Shown here: positions 44,155-53,976 of the stretch, piece after piece
Position numbering within the stretch: the stretch's first letter is position 1
Layout of the letters: each line of letters begins with the position of its first letter
NCBI RefSeq assembly: GCF_002055535.1
Contig: NZ_LN831034.1
Coordinates: 186,001 to 250,000 of the forward strand
Direction: 5' to 3'
Origin: Streptococcus pyogenes
GTDB lineage: Bacteria; Bacillota; Bacilli; Lactobacillales; Streptococcaceae
DNA: 64,000 bases
Notes under the pieces: model-generated
What the model was told of the DNA's origin: nothing
Database searches by the model: none
What the model saw: the letters and a program-made list of their open reading frames with translations, nothing else
Made by a program: the position numbers and the translations under genes

Positions 44155-45426
44155 ATGGACCTTATCTTGTTCCTTTTGGTCTTGGTTCTCTTAGGTTTAG
44201 GGGCTTATCTGTTGTTCAAAGTCAACGGCCTTCAACATCAGCTTGCCCAAACCCTAGAAGGCAACGCGGATAATTTGTCTGACCAAATGACCTACCAGTT
44301 GGATACAGCTAACAAGCAACAATTGTTAGAGCTAACACAGCTGATGAACCGACAACAAGCAGGCCTTTACCAACAATTAACAGATATTCGTGACGTCTTG
44401 CACCGTAGTTTGTCTGATAGTAGGGACCGGTCTGACAAACGCTTAGAAAAAATTAACCAGCAGGTCAACCAATCGCTCAAAAATATGCAAGAATCTAACG
44501 AAAAACGTTTGGAGAAAATGCGCCAGATCGTTGAAGAAAAATTGGAAGAAACCTTAAAAAATCGTCTGCACGCCTCTTTCGATTCTGTATCCAAGCAACT
44601 AGAAAGTGTCAATAAAGGCTTGGGAGAAATGCGTAGCGTGGCTCAAGATGTGGGTACTTTAAATAAGGTTTTGTCCAATACCAAAACACGAGGCATTTTA
44701 GGCGAACTTCAACTAGGCCAAATCATTGAGGATATCATGACATCAAGCCAGTACGAAAGAGAATTTGTAACGGTTAGTGGTTCTAGTGAACGCGTAGAAT
44801 ATGCGATTAAGCTCCCAGGAAATGGTCAAGGCGGTTATATTTACCTACCGATTGACTCAAAATTCCCTCTTGAAGATTATTACCGATTAGAAGATGCTTA
44901 CGAAGTTGGTGATAAACTGGCCATCGAGGCTAGCCGAAAAGCACTTCTGGCAGCTATCAAACGCTTTGCCAAAGACATTCATAAAAAGTACTTGAACCCC
45001 CCAGAGACGACCAATTTCGGAGTTATGTTCTTACCAACAGAAGGTCTTTATTCAGAAGTGGTCAGAAATGCGTCTTTCTTTGATAGCCTTCGTCGGGAAG
45101 AAAATATTGTGGTTGCAGGCCCTTCGACCCTGTCTGCTTTGCTGAATTCCTTATCTGTTGGTTTCAAGACCCTTAATATCCAAAAAAATGCTGATGACAT
45201 CAGTAAAATTTTAGGCAATGTCAAGTTAGAATTCGATAAATTTGGCGGCCTGCTTGCCAAGGCTCAAAAACAAATGAATACAGCTAATAATACGCTGGAT
45301 CAGCTCATTTCAACAAGGACAAATGCCATTGTTCGAGCCTTGAATACCGTTGAAACTTATCAAGACCAAGCAACAAAATCTCTCTTGAACATGCCCTTAT
45401 TAGAAGAGGAAAATAATGAAAATTAA
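44155..45426 (+). CDS. rmuC: DNA recombination protein RmuC
   Basis: A 423-residue protein with one N-terminal membrane helix (4-22), a long coiled coil (about 30-170) and a conserved C-terminal nuclease-like domain (RGILGELQLGQIIEDI, PIDSKFPLEDYYR, FLPTEGLYSEV). RmuC limits inversions at short repeats; the biochemical action is uncertain. TGGAG lies upstream of the ATG. It overlaps yhaM by 11 bases. Confidence 0.93.
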   Translation: MDLILFLLVLVLLGLGAYLLFKVNGLQHQLAQTLEGNADNLSDQMTYQLDTANKQQLLELTQLMNRQQAGLYQQLTDIRDVLHRSLSDSRDRSDKRLEKINQQVNQSLKNMQESNEKRLEKMRQIVEEKLEETLKNRLHASFDSVSKQLESVNKGLGEMRSVAQDVGTLNKVLSNTKTRGILGELQLGQIIEDIMTSSQYEREFVTVSGSSERVEYAIKLPGNGQGGYIYLPIDSKFPLEDYYRLEDAYEVGDKLAIEASRKALLAAIKRFAKDIHKKYLNPPETTNFGVMFLPTEGLYSEVVRNASFFDSLRREENIVVAGPSTLSALLNSLSVGFKTLNIQKNADDISKILGNVKLEFDKFGGLLAKAQKQMNTANNTLDQLISTRTNAIVRALNTVETYQDQATKSLLNMPLLEEENNEN

Positions 45427-46354
45427 TCAAATGAAAAAAGACCAGCTTTTTGAAGGGTTCTACCTCATTAAGTCGGCAGAGGTTCGTAAGACAAGAGCTG
45501 GTAAAGATTTTATTAGCCTTACCTTTCAGGATGACACTGGCGAGATTTCAGGAAATCTGTGGGATGCCCAACCTTATAACGTTGAAGAATTTACTGCTGG
45601 TAAAGTCGTGTTTATGAAAGGGCGACGCGAGGTGTATAATGGTACCCCTCAGGTTAATCAAATCACCTTGCGAAATGTTCGCCCAGGTGAGCCCAATGAT
45701 CCAAAGGACTTCAAAGAAAAGGCACCTGTCAGTGTGACAGAAGTACGTGACTATTTGGAACAGATGCTCTTTAAAATTGAAAATGCAACGTGGCAACGAA
45801 TTGTAAGGGCTCTTTATCGTAAGTATGATAAAGAATTTTATACTTATCCTGCAGCTAAAACAAACCACCATGCTTTTGAGTCAGGCCTCGCCTACCATAC
45901 TGCTACGATGGTCAGACTAGCAGATAGCATTGGAGATATCTACCCTGACTTAAATAAGAGTCTACTGTTTGCAGGTATTATGTTACATGACTTAGCTAAA
46001 GTCATAGAATTAACAGGACCAGATAATACAGAATACACCGTTCGTGGTAACTTGATTGGGCATATTTCTCTCATTAACGAAGAAATTACAAAAGTAATTT
46101 CAGAACTACAAATCGATGATACCAAAGAAGAAGTCATTGTCCTTAGGCACGTGATTTTAAGCCATCACGGGCAATTAGAATACGGTAGTCCGGTACGTCC
46201 ACGCATCATGGAAGCTGAAATTATTCATATGATTGACAATATTGATGCTAATATGATGATGATGACAACAGCTCTTAGCCGTGTTAGCGAGGGCGAGATG
46301 ACCAATCGGATTTTTGCCATGGATAATCGGTCTTTTTACAAGCCAAACTATTGA
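45416..46354 (+). CDS. yhaM: 3'-5' exoribonuclease YhaM
   Basis: A 312-residue enzyme with an N-terminal OB fold (1-95, KDFISLTFQDDTGEISGNLWD) and an HD-type phosphohydrolase domain (HHAFESGLAYHTATM ... MLHDLAKV ... ILSHHG). In GAS, YhaM trims a few bases from mRNA 3' ends after terminator hairpins. Last gene of the run; a perfect hairpin terminator follows. Confidence 0.94.
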   Translation: MKINQMKKDQLFEGFYLIKSAEVRKTRAGKDFISLTFQDDTGEISGNLWDAQPYNVEEFTAGKVVFMKGRREVYNGTPQVNQITLRNVRPGEPNDPKDFKEKAPVSVTEVRDYLEQMLFKIENATWQRIVRALYRKYDKEFYTYPAAKTNHHAFESGLAYHTATMVRLADSIGDIYPDLNKSLLFAGIMLHDLAKVIELTGPDNTEYTVRGNLIGHISLINEEITKVISELQIDDTKEEVIVLRHVILSHHGQLEYGSPVRPRIMEAEIIHMIDNIDANMMMMTTALSRVSEGEMTNRIFAMDNRSFYKPNY

Positions 46355-46409
46355 TCAGTGTTTCTCGAGTAATAGTTCCTTTGCTTTTGTGATGATTTTT
46401 GATGTGCTT

Positions 46410-46439
46410 AACACTTATGATGGTTTCATAAGTGTTTTT
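46410..46439 (+). terminator. Rho-independent terminator after yhaM
   Basis: Perfect 10-base arms AACACTTATG/CATAAGTGTT with a 7-base loop and T-run. Confidence 0.9.
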
Positions 46440-46553
46440 GGCTCTTGTTATGGTTATTAAGTAGAATGTCCTTTCAGTAGGAATGTTGATTAGTTTATCT
46501 TAGATTGAATTCTTGCATGATATTAATAAGAACAAAAAAACCAATATTTTCCT

Positions 46554-46591
46554 AATCGAATGTTCGTTTTTTATTAACTTTATGGTATAAT
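46554..46591 (+). promoter_or_regulatory. purR promoter with PurBox
   Basis: An extended -10, TGGTATAAT, ends at 46591. At 46554-46570 AATCGAATGTTCGTTTT contains, on the minus strand, AAAACGAACATTCG. This matches the PurR PurBox core (CGAAC in A/T-rich context) with a degenerate inverted mate CGAAT. It covers the -35 region, so PurR probably controls its own gene. Confidence 0.65.
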
Positions 46592-46620
46592 AGCAAAAAG
46601 TACATAAAAATGGGGAAACT

Positions 46621-47460
46621 ATGAAATTAAGACGAAGTGAACGTATGGTTGTCATTTCAAATTATTTGATTAACAATCCGTATAAATTAACTAGTTTAAA
46701 CACCTTTGCAACTAAATATGAGGCCGCAAAATCTTCTATCTCAGAAGATATCGCTATTATCAAGAAAGCTTTTGAAGAAGCTAACATTGGTGATATCGAT
46801 ACACTTACAGGAGCAAGTGGAGGCGTAATTTTTACCCCCAGTATTTCAGAAACAGAAGCGCGTACCATTGTTGAAGACCTGTGTCAAAGGTTATCAGAGA
46901 GTGATCGCATCTTACCTGGAGGCTATATCTATTTGTCAGACTTGCTGAGTACACCTAAAATTTTACAAAATATTGGTCGTATTATTGCCAATGCCTTTAA
47001 AGGAGAAAAGATTGACGCTGTGATGACAGTTGCAACCAAAGGAGTTCCTTTAGCAAATGCAGTGGCTAATATTTTAAGTGTTCCTTTTGTCATTGTTAGA
47101 CGTGATTTAAAAATAACAGAAGGATCGACAGTGTCTGTCAATTATGCGAGTGCTTCTAGTGATCGTATTGAAAAGATGTTTCTGTCAAAGCGTAGTTTGA
47201 AACCCAATAGTCGTGTATTGATTGTAGATGATTTCTTGAAGGGCGGGGGGACGATTACAGGAATGATCAGTCTCTTGACAGAATTTGACAGCACTTTAGT
47301 TGGTGTTGCTGTGTTTGCAGAAAACGCTCAATCAGAGCGTGAGCAAATGACCTTCAAATCATTGCTGAAAGTTTCAGAGATTGATGTCAAAAACAACAAT
47401 GTTGTTGTAGAAGTTGGTAATATTTTCGATAAATGGAAAAAGGAGAGAGAATGGACTTAG
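46621..47460 (+). CDS. purR: Purine operon regulator PurR
   Basis: A 279-residue regulator of the PRTase-fold PurR family. It has an N-terminal winged helix (1-75, RRSERMVVISNYLINNPY) and a phosphoribosyltransferase-like domain with the PRPP loop VLIVDDFLKGGGT. In streptococci it can repress or activate purine genes depending on PRPP. Its stop lies 10 bases inside spyAD, so the two genes are co-transcribed from one promoter. Confidence 0.95.
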   Translation: MKLRRSERMVVISNYLINNPYKLTSLNTFATKYEAAKSSISEDIAIIKKAFEEANIGDIDTLTGASGGVIFTPSISETEARTIVEDLCQRLSESDRILPGGYIYLSDLLSTPKILQNIGRIIANAFKGEKIDAVMTVATKGVPLANAVANILSVPFVIVRRDLKITEGSTVSVNYASASSDRIEKMFLSKRSLKPNSRVLIVDDFLKGGGTITGMISLLTEFDSTLVGVAVFAENAQSEREQMTFKSLLKVSEIDVKNNNVVVEVGNIFDKWKKEREWT

Positions 47461-50072
47461 AACAAACGAAGCCAAACCAAGTTAAGCAGAAAATTGCTTT
47501 AACCTCAACAATTGCTTTATTGAGTGCCAGTGTAGGCGTATCTCACCAAGTCAAAGCAGATGATAGAGCCTCAGGAGAAACGAAGGCGAGTAATACTCAC
47601 GACGATAGTTTACCAAAACCAGAAACAATTCAAGAGGCAAAGGCAACTATTGATGCAGTTGAAAAAACTCTCAGTCAACAAAAAGCAGAACTGACAGAGC
47701 TTGCTACCGCTCTGACAAAAACTACTGCTGAAATCAACCACTTAAAAGAGCAGCAAGATAATGAACAAAAAGCTTTAACCTCTGCACAAGAAATTTACAC
47801 TAATACTCTTGCAAGTAGTGAGGAGACGCTATTAGCCCAAGGAGCCGAACATCAAAGAGAGTTAACAGCTACTGAAACAGAGCTTCATAATGCTCAAGCA
47901 GATCAACATTCAAAAGAGACTGCATTGTCAGAACAAAAAGCTAGCATTTCAGCAGAAACTACTCGAGCTCAAGATTTAGTGGAACAAGTCAAAACGTCTG
48001 AACAAAATATTGCTAAGCTCAATGCTATGATTAGCAATCCTGATGCTATCACTAAAGCAGCTCAAACGGCTAATGATAATACAAAAGCATTAAGCTCAGA
48101 ATTGGAGAAGGCTAAAGCTGACTTAGAAAATCAAAAAGCTAAAGTTAAAAAGCAATTGACTGAAGAGTTGGCAGCTCAGAAAGCTGCTCTAGCAGAAAAA
48201 GAGGCAGAACTTAGTCGTCTTAAATCCTCAGCTCCGTCTACTCAAGATAGCATTGTGGGTAATAATACCATGAAAGCACCGCAAGGCTATCCTCTTGAAG
48301 AACTTAAAAAATTAGAAGCTAGTGGTTATATTGGATCAGCTAGTTACAATAATTATTACAAAGAGCATGCAGATCAAATTATTGCCAAAGCTAGTCCAGG
48401 TAATCAATTAAATCAATACCAAGATATTCCAGCAGATCGTAATCGCTTTGTTGATCCCGATAATTTGACACCAGAAGTGCAAAATGAGCTAGCGCAGTTT
48501 GCAGCTCACATGATTAATAGTGTAAGAAGACAATTAGGTCTACCACCAGTTACTGTTACAGCAGGATCACAAGAATTTGCAAGATTACTTAGTACCAGCT
48601 ATAAGAAAACTCATGGTAATACAAGACCATCATTTGTCTACGGACAGCCAGGGGTATCAGGGCATTATGGTGTTGGGCCTCATGATAAAACTATTATTGA
48701 AGACTCTGCCGGAGCGTCAGGGCTCATTCGAAATGATGATAACATGTACGAGAATATCGGTGCTTTTAACGATGTGCATACTGTGAATGGTATTAAACGT
48801 GGTATTTATGACAGTATCAAGTATATGCTCTTTACAGATCATTTACACGGAAATACATACGGCCATGCTATTAACTTTTTACGTGTAGATAAACATAACC
48901 CTAATGCGCCTGTTTACCTTGGATTTTCAACCAGCAATGTAGGATCTTTGAATGAACACTTTGTAATGTTTCCAGAGTCTAACATTGCTAACCATCAACG
49001 CTTTAATAAGACCCCTATAAAAGCCGTTGGAAGTACAAAAGATTATGCCCAAAGAGTAGGCACTGTATCTGATACTATTGCAGCGATCAAAGGAAAAGTA
49101 AGCTCATTAGAAAATCGTTTGTCGGCTATTCATCAAGAAGCTGATATTATGGCAGCCCAAGCTAAAGTAAGTCAACTTCAAGGTAAATTAGCAAGCACAC
49201 TTAAGCAGTCAGACAGCTTAAATCTCCAAGTGAGACAATTAAATGATACTAAAGGTTCTTTGAGAACAGAATTACTAGCAGCTAAAGCAAAACAAGCACA
49301 ACTCGAAGCTACTCGTGATCAATCATTAGCTAAGCTAGCATCGTTGAAAGCCGCACTGCACCAGACAGAAGCCTTAGCAGAGCAAGCCGCAGCCAGAGTG
49401 ACAGCACTGGTGGCTAAAAAAGCTCATTTGCAATATCTAAGGGACTTTAAATTGAATCCTAACCGCCTTCAAGTGATACGTGAGCGCATTGATAATACTA
49501 AGCAAGATTTGGCTAAAACTACCTCATCTTTGTTAAATGCACAAGAAGCTTTAGCAGCCTTACAAGCTAAACAAAGCAGTCTAGAAGCTACTATTGCTAC
49601 CACAGAACACCAGTTGACTTTGCTTAAAACCTTAGCTAACGAAAAGGAATATCGCCACTTAGACGAAGATATAGCTACTGTGCCTGATTTGCAAGTAGCT
49701 CCACCTCTTACGGGCGTAAAACCGCTATCATATAGTAAGATAGATACTACTCCGCTTGTTCAAGAAATGGTTAAAGAAACGAAACAACTATTAGAAGCTT
49801 CAGCAAGATTAGCTGCTGAAAATACAAGTCTTGTAGCAGAAGCGCTTGTTGGCCAAACCTCTGAAATGGTAGCAAGTAATGCCATTGTGTCTAAAATCAC
49901 ATCTTCGATTACTCAGCCCTCATCTAAGACATCTTATGGCTCAGGATCTTCTACAACGAGCAATCTCATTTCTGATGTTGATGAAAGTACTCAAAGAGCT
50001 CTTAAAGCAGGAGTCGTCATGTTGGCAGCTGTCGGCCTCACAGGATTTAGGTTCCGTAAGGAATCTAAGTGA
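47451..50072 (+). CDS. spyAD: Surface adhesion and division protein SpyAD
   Basis: An 873-residue exported protein, the GAS vaccine candidate Spy0269/SpyAD. The signal peptide is residues 1-36 (HQVKA/DD). An Ala/Glu/Lys-rich coiled coil is at about 55-265. A globular CAP/SCP-like domain is at about 335-520 (FAAHMINSVRRQLGL ... HGN ... YENIGAF). A second coiled coil spans about 545-740. A Ser/Thr-rich tail ends in a hydrophobic helix (VVMLAAVGLTGF) and RFRKESK. No LPXTG motif precedes the helix. ATG 47451 has AAAGGAGAG upstream, inside purR. Confidence 0.93.
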   Translation: MDLEQTKPNQVKQKIALTSTIALLSASVGVSHQVKADDRASGETKASNTHDDSLPKPETIQEAKATIDAVEKTLSQQKAELTELATALTKTTAEINHLKEQQDNEQKALTSAQEIYTNTLASSEETLLAQGAEHQRELTATETELHNAQADQHSKETALSEQKASISAETTRAQDLVEQVKTSEQNIAKLNAMISNPDAITKAAQTANDNTKALSSELEKAKADLENQKAKVKKQLTEELAAQKAALAEKEAELSRLKSSAPSTQDSIVGNNTMKAPQGYPLEELKKLEASGYIGSASYNNYYKEHADQIIAKASPGNQLNQYQDIPADRNRFVDPDNLTPEVQNELAQFAAHMINSVRRQLGLPPVTVTAGSQEFARLLSTSYKKTHGNTRPSFVYGQPGVSGHYGVGPHDKTIIEDSAGASGLIRNDDNMYENIGAFNDVHTVNGIKRGIYDSIKYMLFTDHLHGNTYGHAINFLRVDKHNPNAPVYLGFSTSNVGSLNEHFVMFPESNIANHQRFNKTPIKAVGSTKDYAQRVGTVSDTIAAIKGKVSSLENRLSAIHQEADIMAAQAKVSQLQGKLASTLKQSDSLNLQVRQLNDTKGSLRTELLAAKAKQAQLEATRDQSLAKLASLKAALHQTEALAEQAAARVTALVAKKAHLQYLRDFKLNPNRLQVIRERIDNTKQDLAKTTSSLLNAQEALAALQAKQSSLEATIATTEHQLTLLKTLANEKEYRHLDEDIATVPDLQVAPPLTGVKPLSYSKIDTTPLVQEMVKETKQLLEASARLAAENTSLVAEALVGQTSEMVASNAIVSKITSSITQPSSKTSYGSGSSTTSNLISDVDESTQRALKAGVVMLAAVGLTGFRFRKESK

Positions 50073-50113
50073 TGCATTCGTCATAAGCAATTGCATCAAA
50101 GGAAAAATTCTAT

Positions 50114-50142
50114 TTGACATGAAGTGCCGTCTGTGTTATTAT
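50114..50142 (+). promoter_or_regulatory. Promoter of rpsL-rpsG
   Basis: TTGACA 50114-50119, 17 bases, TATTAT 50137-50142 with an extended TGT. It is overlapped by the inverted repeat at 50122-50159. Confidence 0.75.
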
Positions 50143-50159
50143 ATTAGACGGTACTTTTT
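50122..50159 (+). terminator. Terminator-like hairpin after spyAD
   Basis: AAGTGCCGTCT and AGACGGTACTT arms with a 13-base loop and TTTTT. The loop holds the -10 of the rpsL promoter. Confidence 0.7.
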
Positions 50160-50279
50160 ACTTTTGGTCTCTCAAAAGTGTACAGAGACGTGCTGACAAT
50201 TGTTGCAAAAAGTGCACCGGATATGGGCTGTCACCAAGTGCTATATCAACCAAAAATAAAAAAACACAGGAGAATGTAG

Positions 50280-50693
50280 ATGCCTACAATTAACCAGTTG
50301 GTACGTAAACCACGTAAATCTAAAATTGAAAAATCAGATTCACCAGCTTTGAACATTGGTTACAACAGTCACAAAAAAGTTCAAACTAAAATGGCTGCCC
50401 CACAAAAACGTGGCGTTGCTACTCGTGTTGGAACAATGACACCTAAAAAACCTAACTCAGCCCTTCGTAAATTCGCTCGTGTACGTTTGAGCAACCTTAT
50501 CGAAGTAACTGCCTACATCCCAGGTATCGGACACAACTTGCAAGAGCACAGCGTTGTTCTTATCCGTGGCGGACGTGTAAAAGACCTTCCAGGGGTACGT
50601 TACCATATCGTTCGTGGCGCACTTGATACTGCAGGTGTTGCTGACCGTAAACAAGGCCGTTCTAAATACGGTGCGAAACGTCCAAAAGGATAA
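50280..50693 (+). CDS. rpsL: Ribosomal protein uS12
   Basis: A 137-residue S12 with the universal PTINQLVRK start and [13 protein letters not shown] loop. The lysines where streptomycin-resistance substitutions occur (K56/K57 and the [11 protein letters not shown] lysine) are wild type. CAGGAG precedes the ATG. Two-gene operon with rpsG; fusA is separated by 366 bases and has its own promoter. Confidence 0.98.
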
Positions 50694-50713
50694 TAGAAGG
50701 GGGATAAGAGAAA

Positions 50714-51184
50714 ATGAGTCGTAAAAATCAAGCGCCTAAACGCGAAGTATTACCAGATCCATTATATAACTCAAAAATCGTAACACGTCTTATCAACCGT
50801 GTTATGCTTGACGGTAAACGTGGTACAGCTGCTACTATCGTTTACGATGCTTTCAACGCTATCAAAGAAGCAACAGGAAATGACGCTCTTGAAGTATTTG
50901 AAACAGCTATGGACAACATCATGCCTGTACTTGAAGTACGCGCACGCCGTGTCGGTGGTTCTAACTACCAAGTCCCAGTTGAAGTTCGTCCAGAACGTCG
51001 TACAACACTTGGACTTCGTTGGTTGGTAAACGCATCACGTGCTCGTGGTGAACACACTATGAAAGATCGTCTTGCTAAAGAAATCATGGATGCTGCAAAC
51101 AACACAGGTGCATCAGTTAAGAAACGTGAAGACACTCACAAAATGGCTGAAGCTAACCGTGCCTTTGCTCACTTCCGTTGGTAA
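50714..51184 (+). CDS. rpsG: Ribosomal protein uS7
   Basis: A 156-residue S7, nucleating the 30S head ([19 protein letters not shown] ... [19 protein letters not shown]). GAAGGGGG lies upstream of the ATG. Strong codon bias. The transcript likely runs on through two structured repeats to the terminator at 51473. Confidence 0.98.
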   Translation: MSRKNQAPKREVLPDPLYNSKIVTRLINRVMLDGKRGTAATIVYDAFNAIKEATGNDALEVFETAMDNIMPVLEVRARRVGGSNYQVPVEVRPERRTTLGLRWLVNASRARGEHTMKDRLAKEIMDAANNTGASVKKREDTHKMAEANRAFAHFRW

Positions 51185-51214
51185 TATAAGATATTTTAGC
51201 GTCAAACAAATGCT

Positions 51215-51434
51215 AGACAAAATAGGGAAATTGACGCAGAAACTTCAGTTTCTAGGAACTATTATCTTTTTGTCAGTGGCTTGTAGCTCGAACTCAATTA
51301 ATAAGATACGAAGGCGTATAGAACGCAAAGTGAAAATAGGAAATTTGACGAAGAAACCTTTGTCTCTAGGAAAGTTTATCTTTTTCACACAGCGTTTAGC
51401 CTGAGTTCAATGAATAAGATACCAAGCCTTATAA
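51215..51434 (+). repeat. Tandem pair of diverged 114-bp structured units between rpsG and fusA
   Basis: Unit 1 starts near 51215 and unit 2 near 51329, 114 bases apart, with recognisable matching along the length (for example AATAGG-AAATTGACG, TCTAGGAA, AATAAGATAC). In each unit a left arm pairs with a right arm. Unit 1 uses GACAAAA 51216-51222 with TTTTGTC 51268-51274. Unit 2 uses GTGAAAA 51330-51336 with TTTTCAC 51382-51388. The two pairs that differ change together. An inner AGAAAC/GTTTCT hairpin is perfect in unit 1. Confidence 0.75.
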
Positions 51435-51472
51435 AGGCAATAGGTATTATCTTTACCAACAAATATTTAGAT

Positions 51473-51500
51473 AACGGGTAGGTCCTGCCTATCCGTTTTT
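51473..51500 (+). terminator. Rho-independent terminator before fusA
   Basis: AACGGGTAGG and CCTATCCGTT arms with TTTTT; it ends the rpsL-rpsG transcript. Confidence 0.85.
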
Positions 51501-51550
51501 GCTAAATAGTGCTATAATGAAAGAGTAAACTAAAAAAATAGGAGAAACAC

Positions 51551-53629
51551 ATGGCTCGCGAATTTTCACTTGCAAAAACTCGTAATATCGGTATCATGGC
51601 TCACGTCGATGCTGGTAAAACAACTACAACAGAGCGTATCCTTTACTACACTGGTAAAATTCATAAAATCGGTGAAACGCACGAAGGCGCATCACAAATG
51701 GACTGGATGGAGCAAGAGCAAGAACGTGGTATCACTATTACTTCTGCCGCTACAACAGCTCAATGGGATGGTCACCGCGTTAACATCATCGACACACCAG
51801 GACACGTGGACTTCACCATCGAAGTACAACGTTCTCTCCGTGTTCTTGATGGTGCTGTAACCGTTCTTGACTCACAATCGGGTGTTGAGCCTCAAACTGA
51901 AACAGTTTGGCGTCAAGCAACTGAATACGGTGTTCCACGTATCGTTTTCGCCAACAAAATGGATAAAATCGGTGCTGACTTCCTTTACTCAGTACAAACC
52001 CTTCATGACCGTCTTCAAGCAAATGCACACCCAATCCAATTGCCAATCGGTGCAGAAGATGATTTCCGTGGTATCATTGACTTGATCAAGATGAAAGCAG
52101 AAATCTATACCAACGACCTTGGTACAGATATTCTTGAAGAAGATATTCCAGAAGAATACTTAGAACAAGCTCAAGAATACCGTGAAAAATTAATCGAAGC
52201 AGTTGCTGAAACTGATGAAGACTTGATGATGAAATACCTTGAAGGTGAAGAAATCACTAACGACGAATTGATTGCTGGTATCCGTAAAGCAACAATCAAC
52301 GTTGAATTCTTCCCAGTACTTTGTGGTTCTGCCTTCAAAAACAAAGGTGTTCAATTGATGCTTGATGCGGTTATCGCATACCTTCCAAGCCCACTTGACA
52401 TCCCTGCAATCAAAGGTGTTAACCCGGATACAGATGCTGAAGAAGAACGTCCAGCATCTGATGAAGAGCCATTTGCAGCTCTTGCCTTCAAGATCATGAC
52501 TGACCCATTCGTAGGTCGTTTGACATTCTTCCGTGTTTACTCAGGTGTTCTTAATAGCGGTTCTTACGTTATGAACACATCAAAAGGTAAACGTGAGCGT
52601 ATCGGACGTATCCTTCAAATGCACGCAAACAGCCGTCAAGAAATTGAAACAGTTTACGCTGGTGACATCGCTGCCGCTGTTGGTTTGAAAGACACAACAA
52701 CTGGTGACTCATTGACTGATGAAAAAGCAAAAGTTATTCTTGAGTCAATCGAAGTTCCAGAACCAGTTATCCAGTTGATGGTTGAGCCAAAATCTAAAGC
52801 AGACCAAGACAAGATGGGTGTTGCCCTTCAAAAACTTGCTGAAGAAGATCCAACATTCCGTGTTGAAACAAACGTTGAAACTGGTGAAACAGTTATCGCT
52901 GGTATGGGTGAACTTCACCTTGATGTCCTTGTTGACCGTATGAAACGTGAGTTCAAAGTTGAAGCTAACGTTGGTGCTCCTCAAGTATCTTACCGTGAAA
53001 CATTCCGTGCTTCTACACAAGCTCGTGGATTCTTCAAACGCCAATCTGGTGGTAAAGGTCAATTCGGTGATGTTTGGATTGAATTTACACCAAATGAAGA
53101 AGGTAAAGGTTTCGAATTCGAAAATGCTATCGTTGGTGGTGTGGTTCCTCGTGAATTTATCCCAGCTGTTGAAAAAGGGTTGATCGAATCTATGGCAAAC
53201 GGTGTTCTTGCTGGTTACCCAATGGTTGACGTTAAAGCTAAACTTTACGATGGTTCATACCACGATGTCGACTCATCTGAAACTGCCTTCAAGATCGCAG
53301 CATCTCTTGCTCTTAAAGAAGCAGCTAAATCAGCACAACCAGCTATCCTTGAGCCGATGATGCTTGTAACGATTACAGCTCCAGAAGACAATCTTGGAGA
53401 CGTTATGGGACACGTGACAGCTCGTCGTGGACGCGTTGATGGTATGGAAGCACATGGTAACAGCCAAATCGTTCGTGCTTATGTTCCACTTGCTGAAATG
53501 TTCGGTTATGCAACAGTTCTTCGTTCTGCTACTCAAGGACGTGGTACATTCATGATGGTATTTGACCACTATGAAGATGTTCCTAAGTCAGTTCAAGAAG
53601 AAATCATTAAGAAAAACAAAGGTGAATAA
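51551..53629 (+). CDS. fusA: Elongation factor G
   Basis: A 692-residue translocase GTPase: P-loop [19 protein letters not shown], switch region [25 protein letters not shown], then domains II-V. Strong codon bias. Own promoter (TGCTATAAT ending at 51518) and TAGGAG before the ATG. The wild-type sequence shows nothing unusual. Confidence 0.98.
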   Translation: MAREFSLAKTRNIGIMAHVDAGKTTTTERILYYTGKIHKIGETHEGASQMDWMEQEQERGITITSAATTAQWDGHRVNIIDTPGHVDFTIEVQRSLRVLDGAVTVLDSQSGVEPQTETVWRQATEYGVPRIVFANKMDKIGADFLYSVQTLHDRLQANAHPIQLPIGAEDDFRGIIDLIKMKAEIYTNDLGTDILEEDIPEEYLEQAQEYREKLIEAVAETDEDLMMKYLEGEEITNDELIAGIRKATINVEFFPVLCGSAFKNKGVQLMLDAVIAYLPSPLDIPAIKGVNPDTDAEEERPASDEEPFAALAFKIMTDPFVGRLTFFRVYSGVLNSGSYVMNTSKGKRERIGRILQMHANSRQEIETVYAGDIAAAVGLKDTTTGDSLTDEKAKVILESIEVPEPVIQLMVEPKSKADQDKMGVALQKLAEEDPTFRVETNVETGETVIAGMGELHLDVLVDRMKREFKVEANVGAPQVSYRETFRASTQARGFFKRQSGGKGQFGDVWIEFTPNEEGKGFEFENAIVGGVVPREFIPAVEKGLIESMANGVLAGYPMVDVKAKLYDGSYHDVDSSETAFKIAASLALKEAAKSAQPAILEPMMLVTITAPEDNLGDVMGHVTARRGRVDGMEAHGNSQIVRAYVPLAEMFGYATVLRSATQGRGTFMMVFDHYEDVPKSVQEEIIKKNKGE

Positions 53630-53636
53630 CCACCAC

Positions 53637-53675
53637 TAAGAGGTTGAGGATAACTATCCTAACCTCTTTTTTAGT
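53637..53675 (+). terminator. Rho-independent terminator after fusA
   Basis: AAGAGGTT and AACCTCTT arms with an inner GGATA/ATCC pairing and T-run. Confidence 0.9.
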
Positions 53676-53836
53676 GTAACAGAACGTTATAGTACAGTTT
53701 GAAGTTTTGGAAATCTTTCCCAATAAAAAGATAAATTACAGAATAGAACATAGAAAAAAGAAAGCCCTTTCCTATATTTGGTGGGTTTTGAAGGCTAGAA
53801 GAAAGAAGCTGCCCTTTATGAAAATGGCTAATTTAT

Positions 53837-53865
53837 TTGCATTTTTTCTGAAATAGTTATATAAT
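53837..53865 (+). promoter_or_regulatory. Promoter of gapA
   Basis: TTGCAT 53837-53842, 17 bases, TATAAT 53860-53865. The leader is about 105 bases and contains a GGGAG/CCCTC hairpin near 53921-53935. The rest of 53676-53836 holds no supported feature. Confidence 0.7.
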
Positions 53866-53976
53866 AGTTCTGTTGAAAGGTTGTTACAGATGACTGTAAG
53901 TTAATCTTTTCACAATAGGTAGGGAGCATTCCCTCTAAATAATATTCTTTTGATTTTCATAAGGAGGAAATCACTA

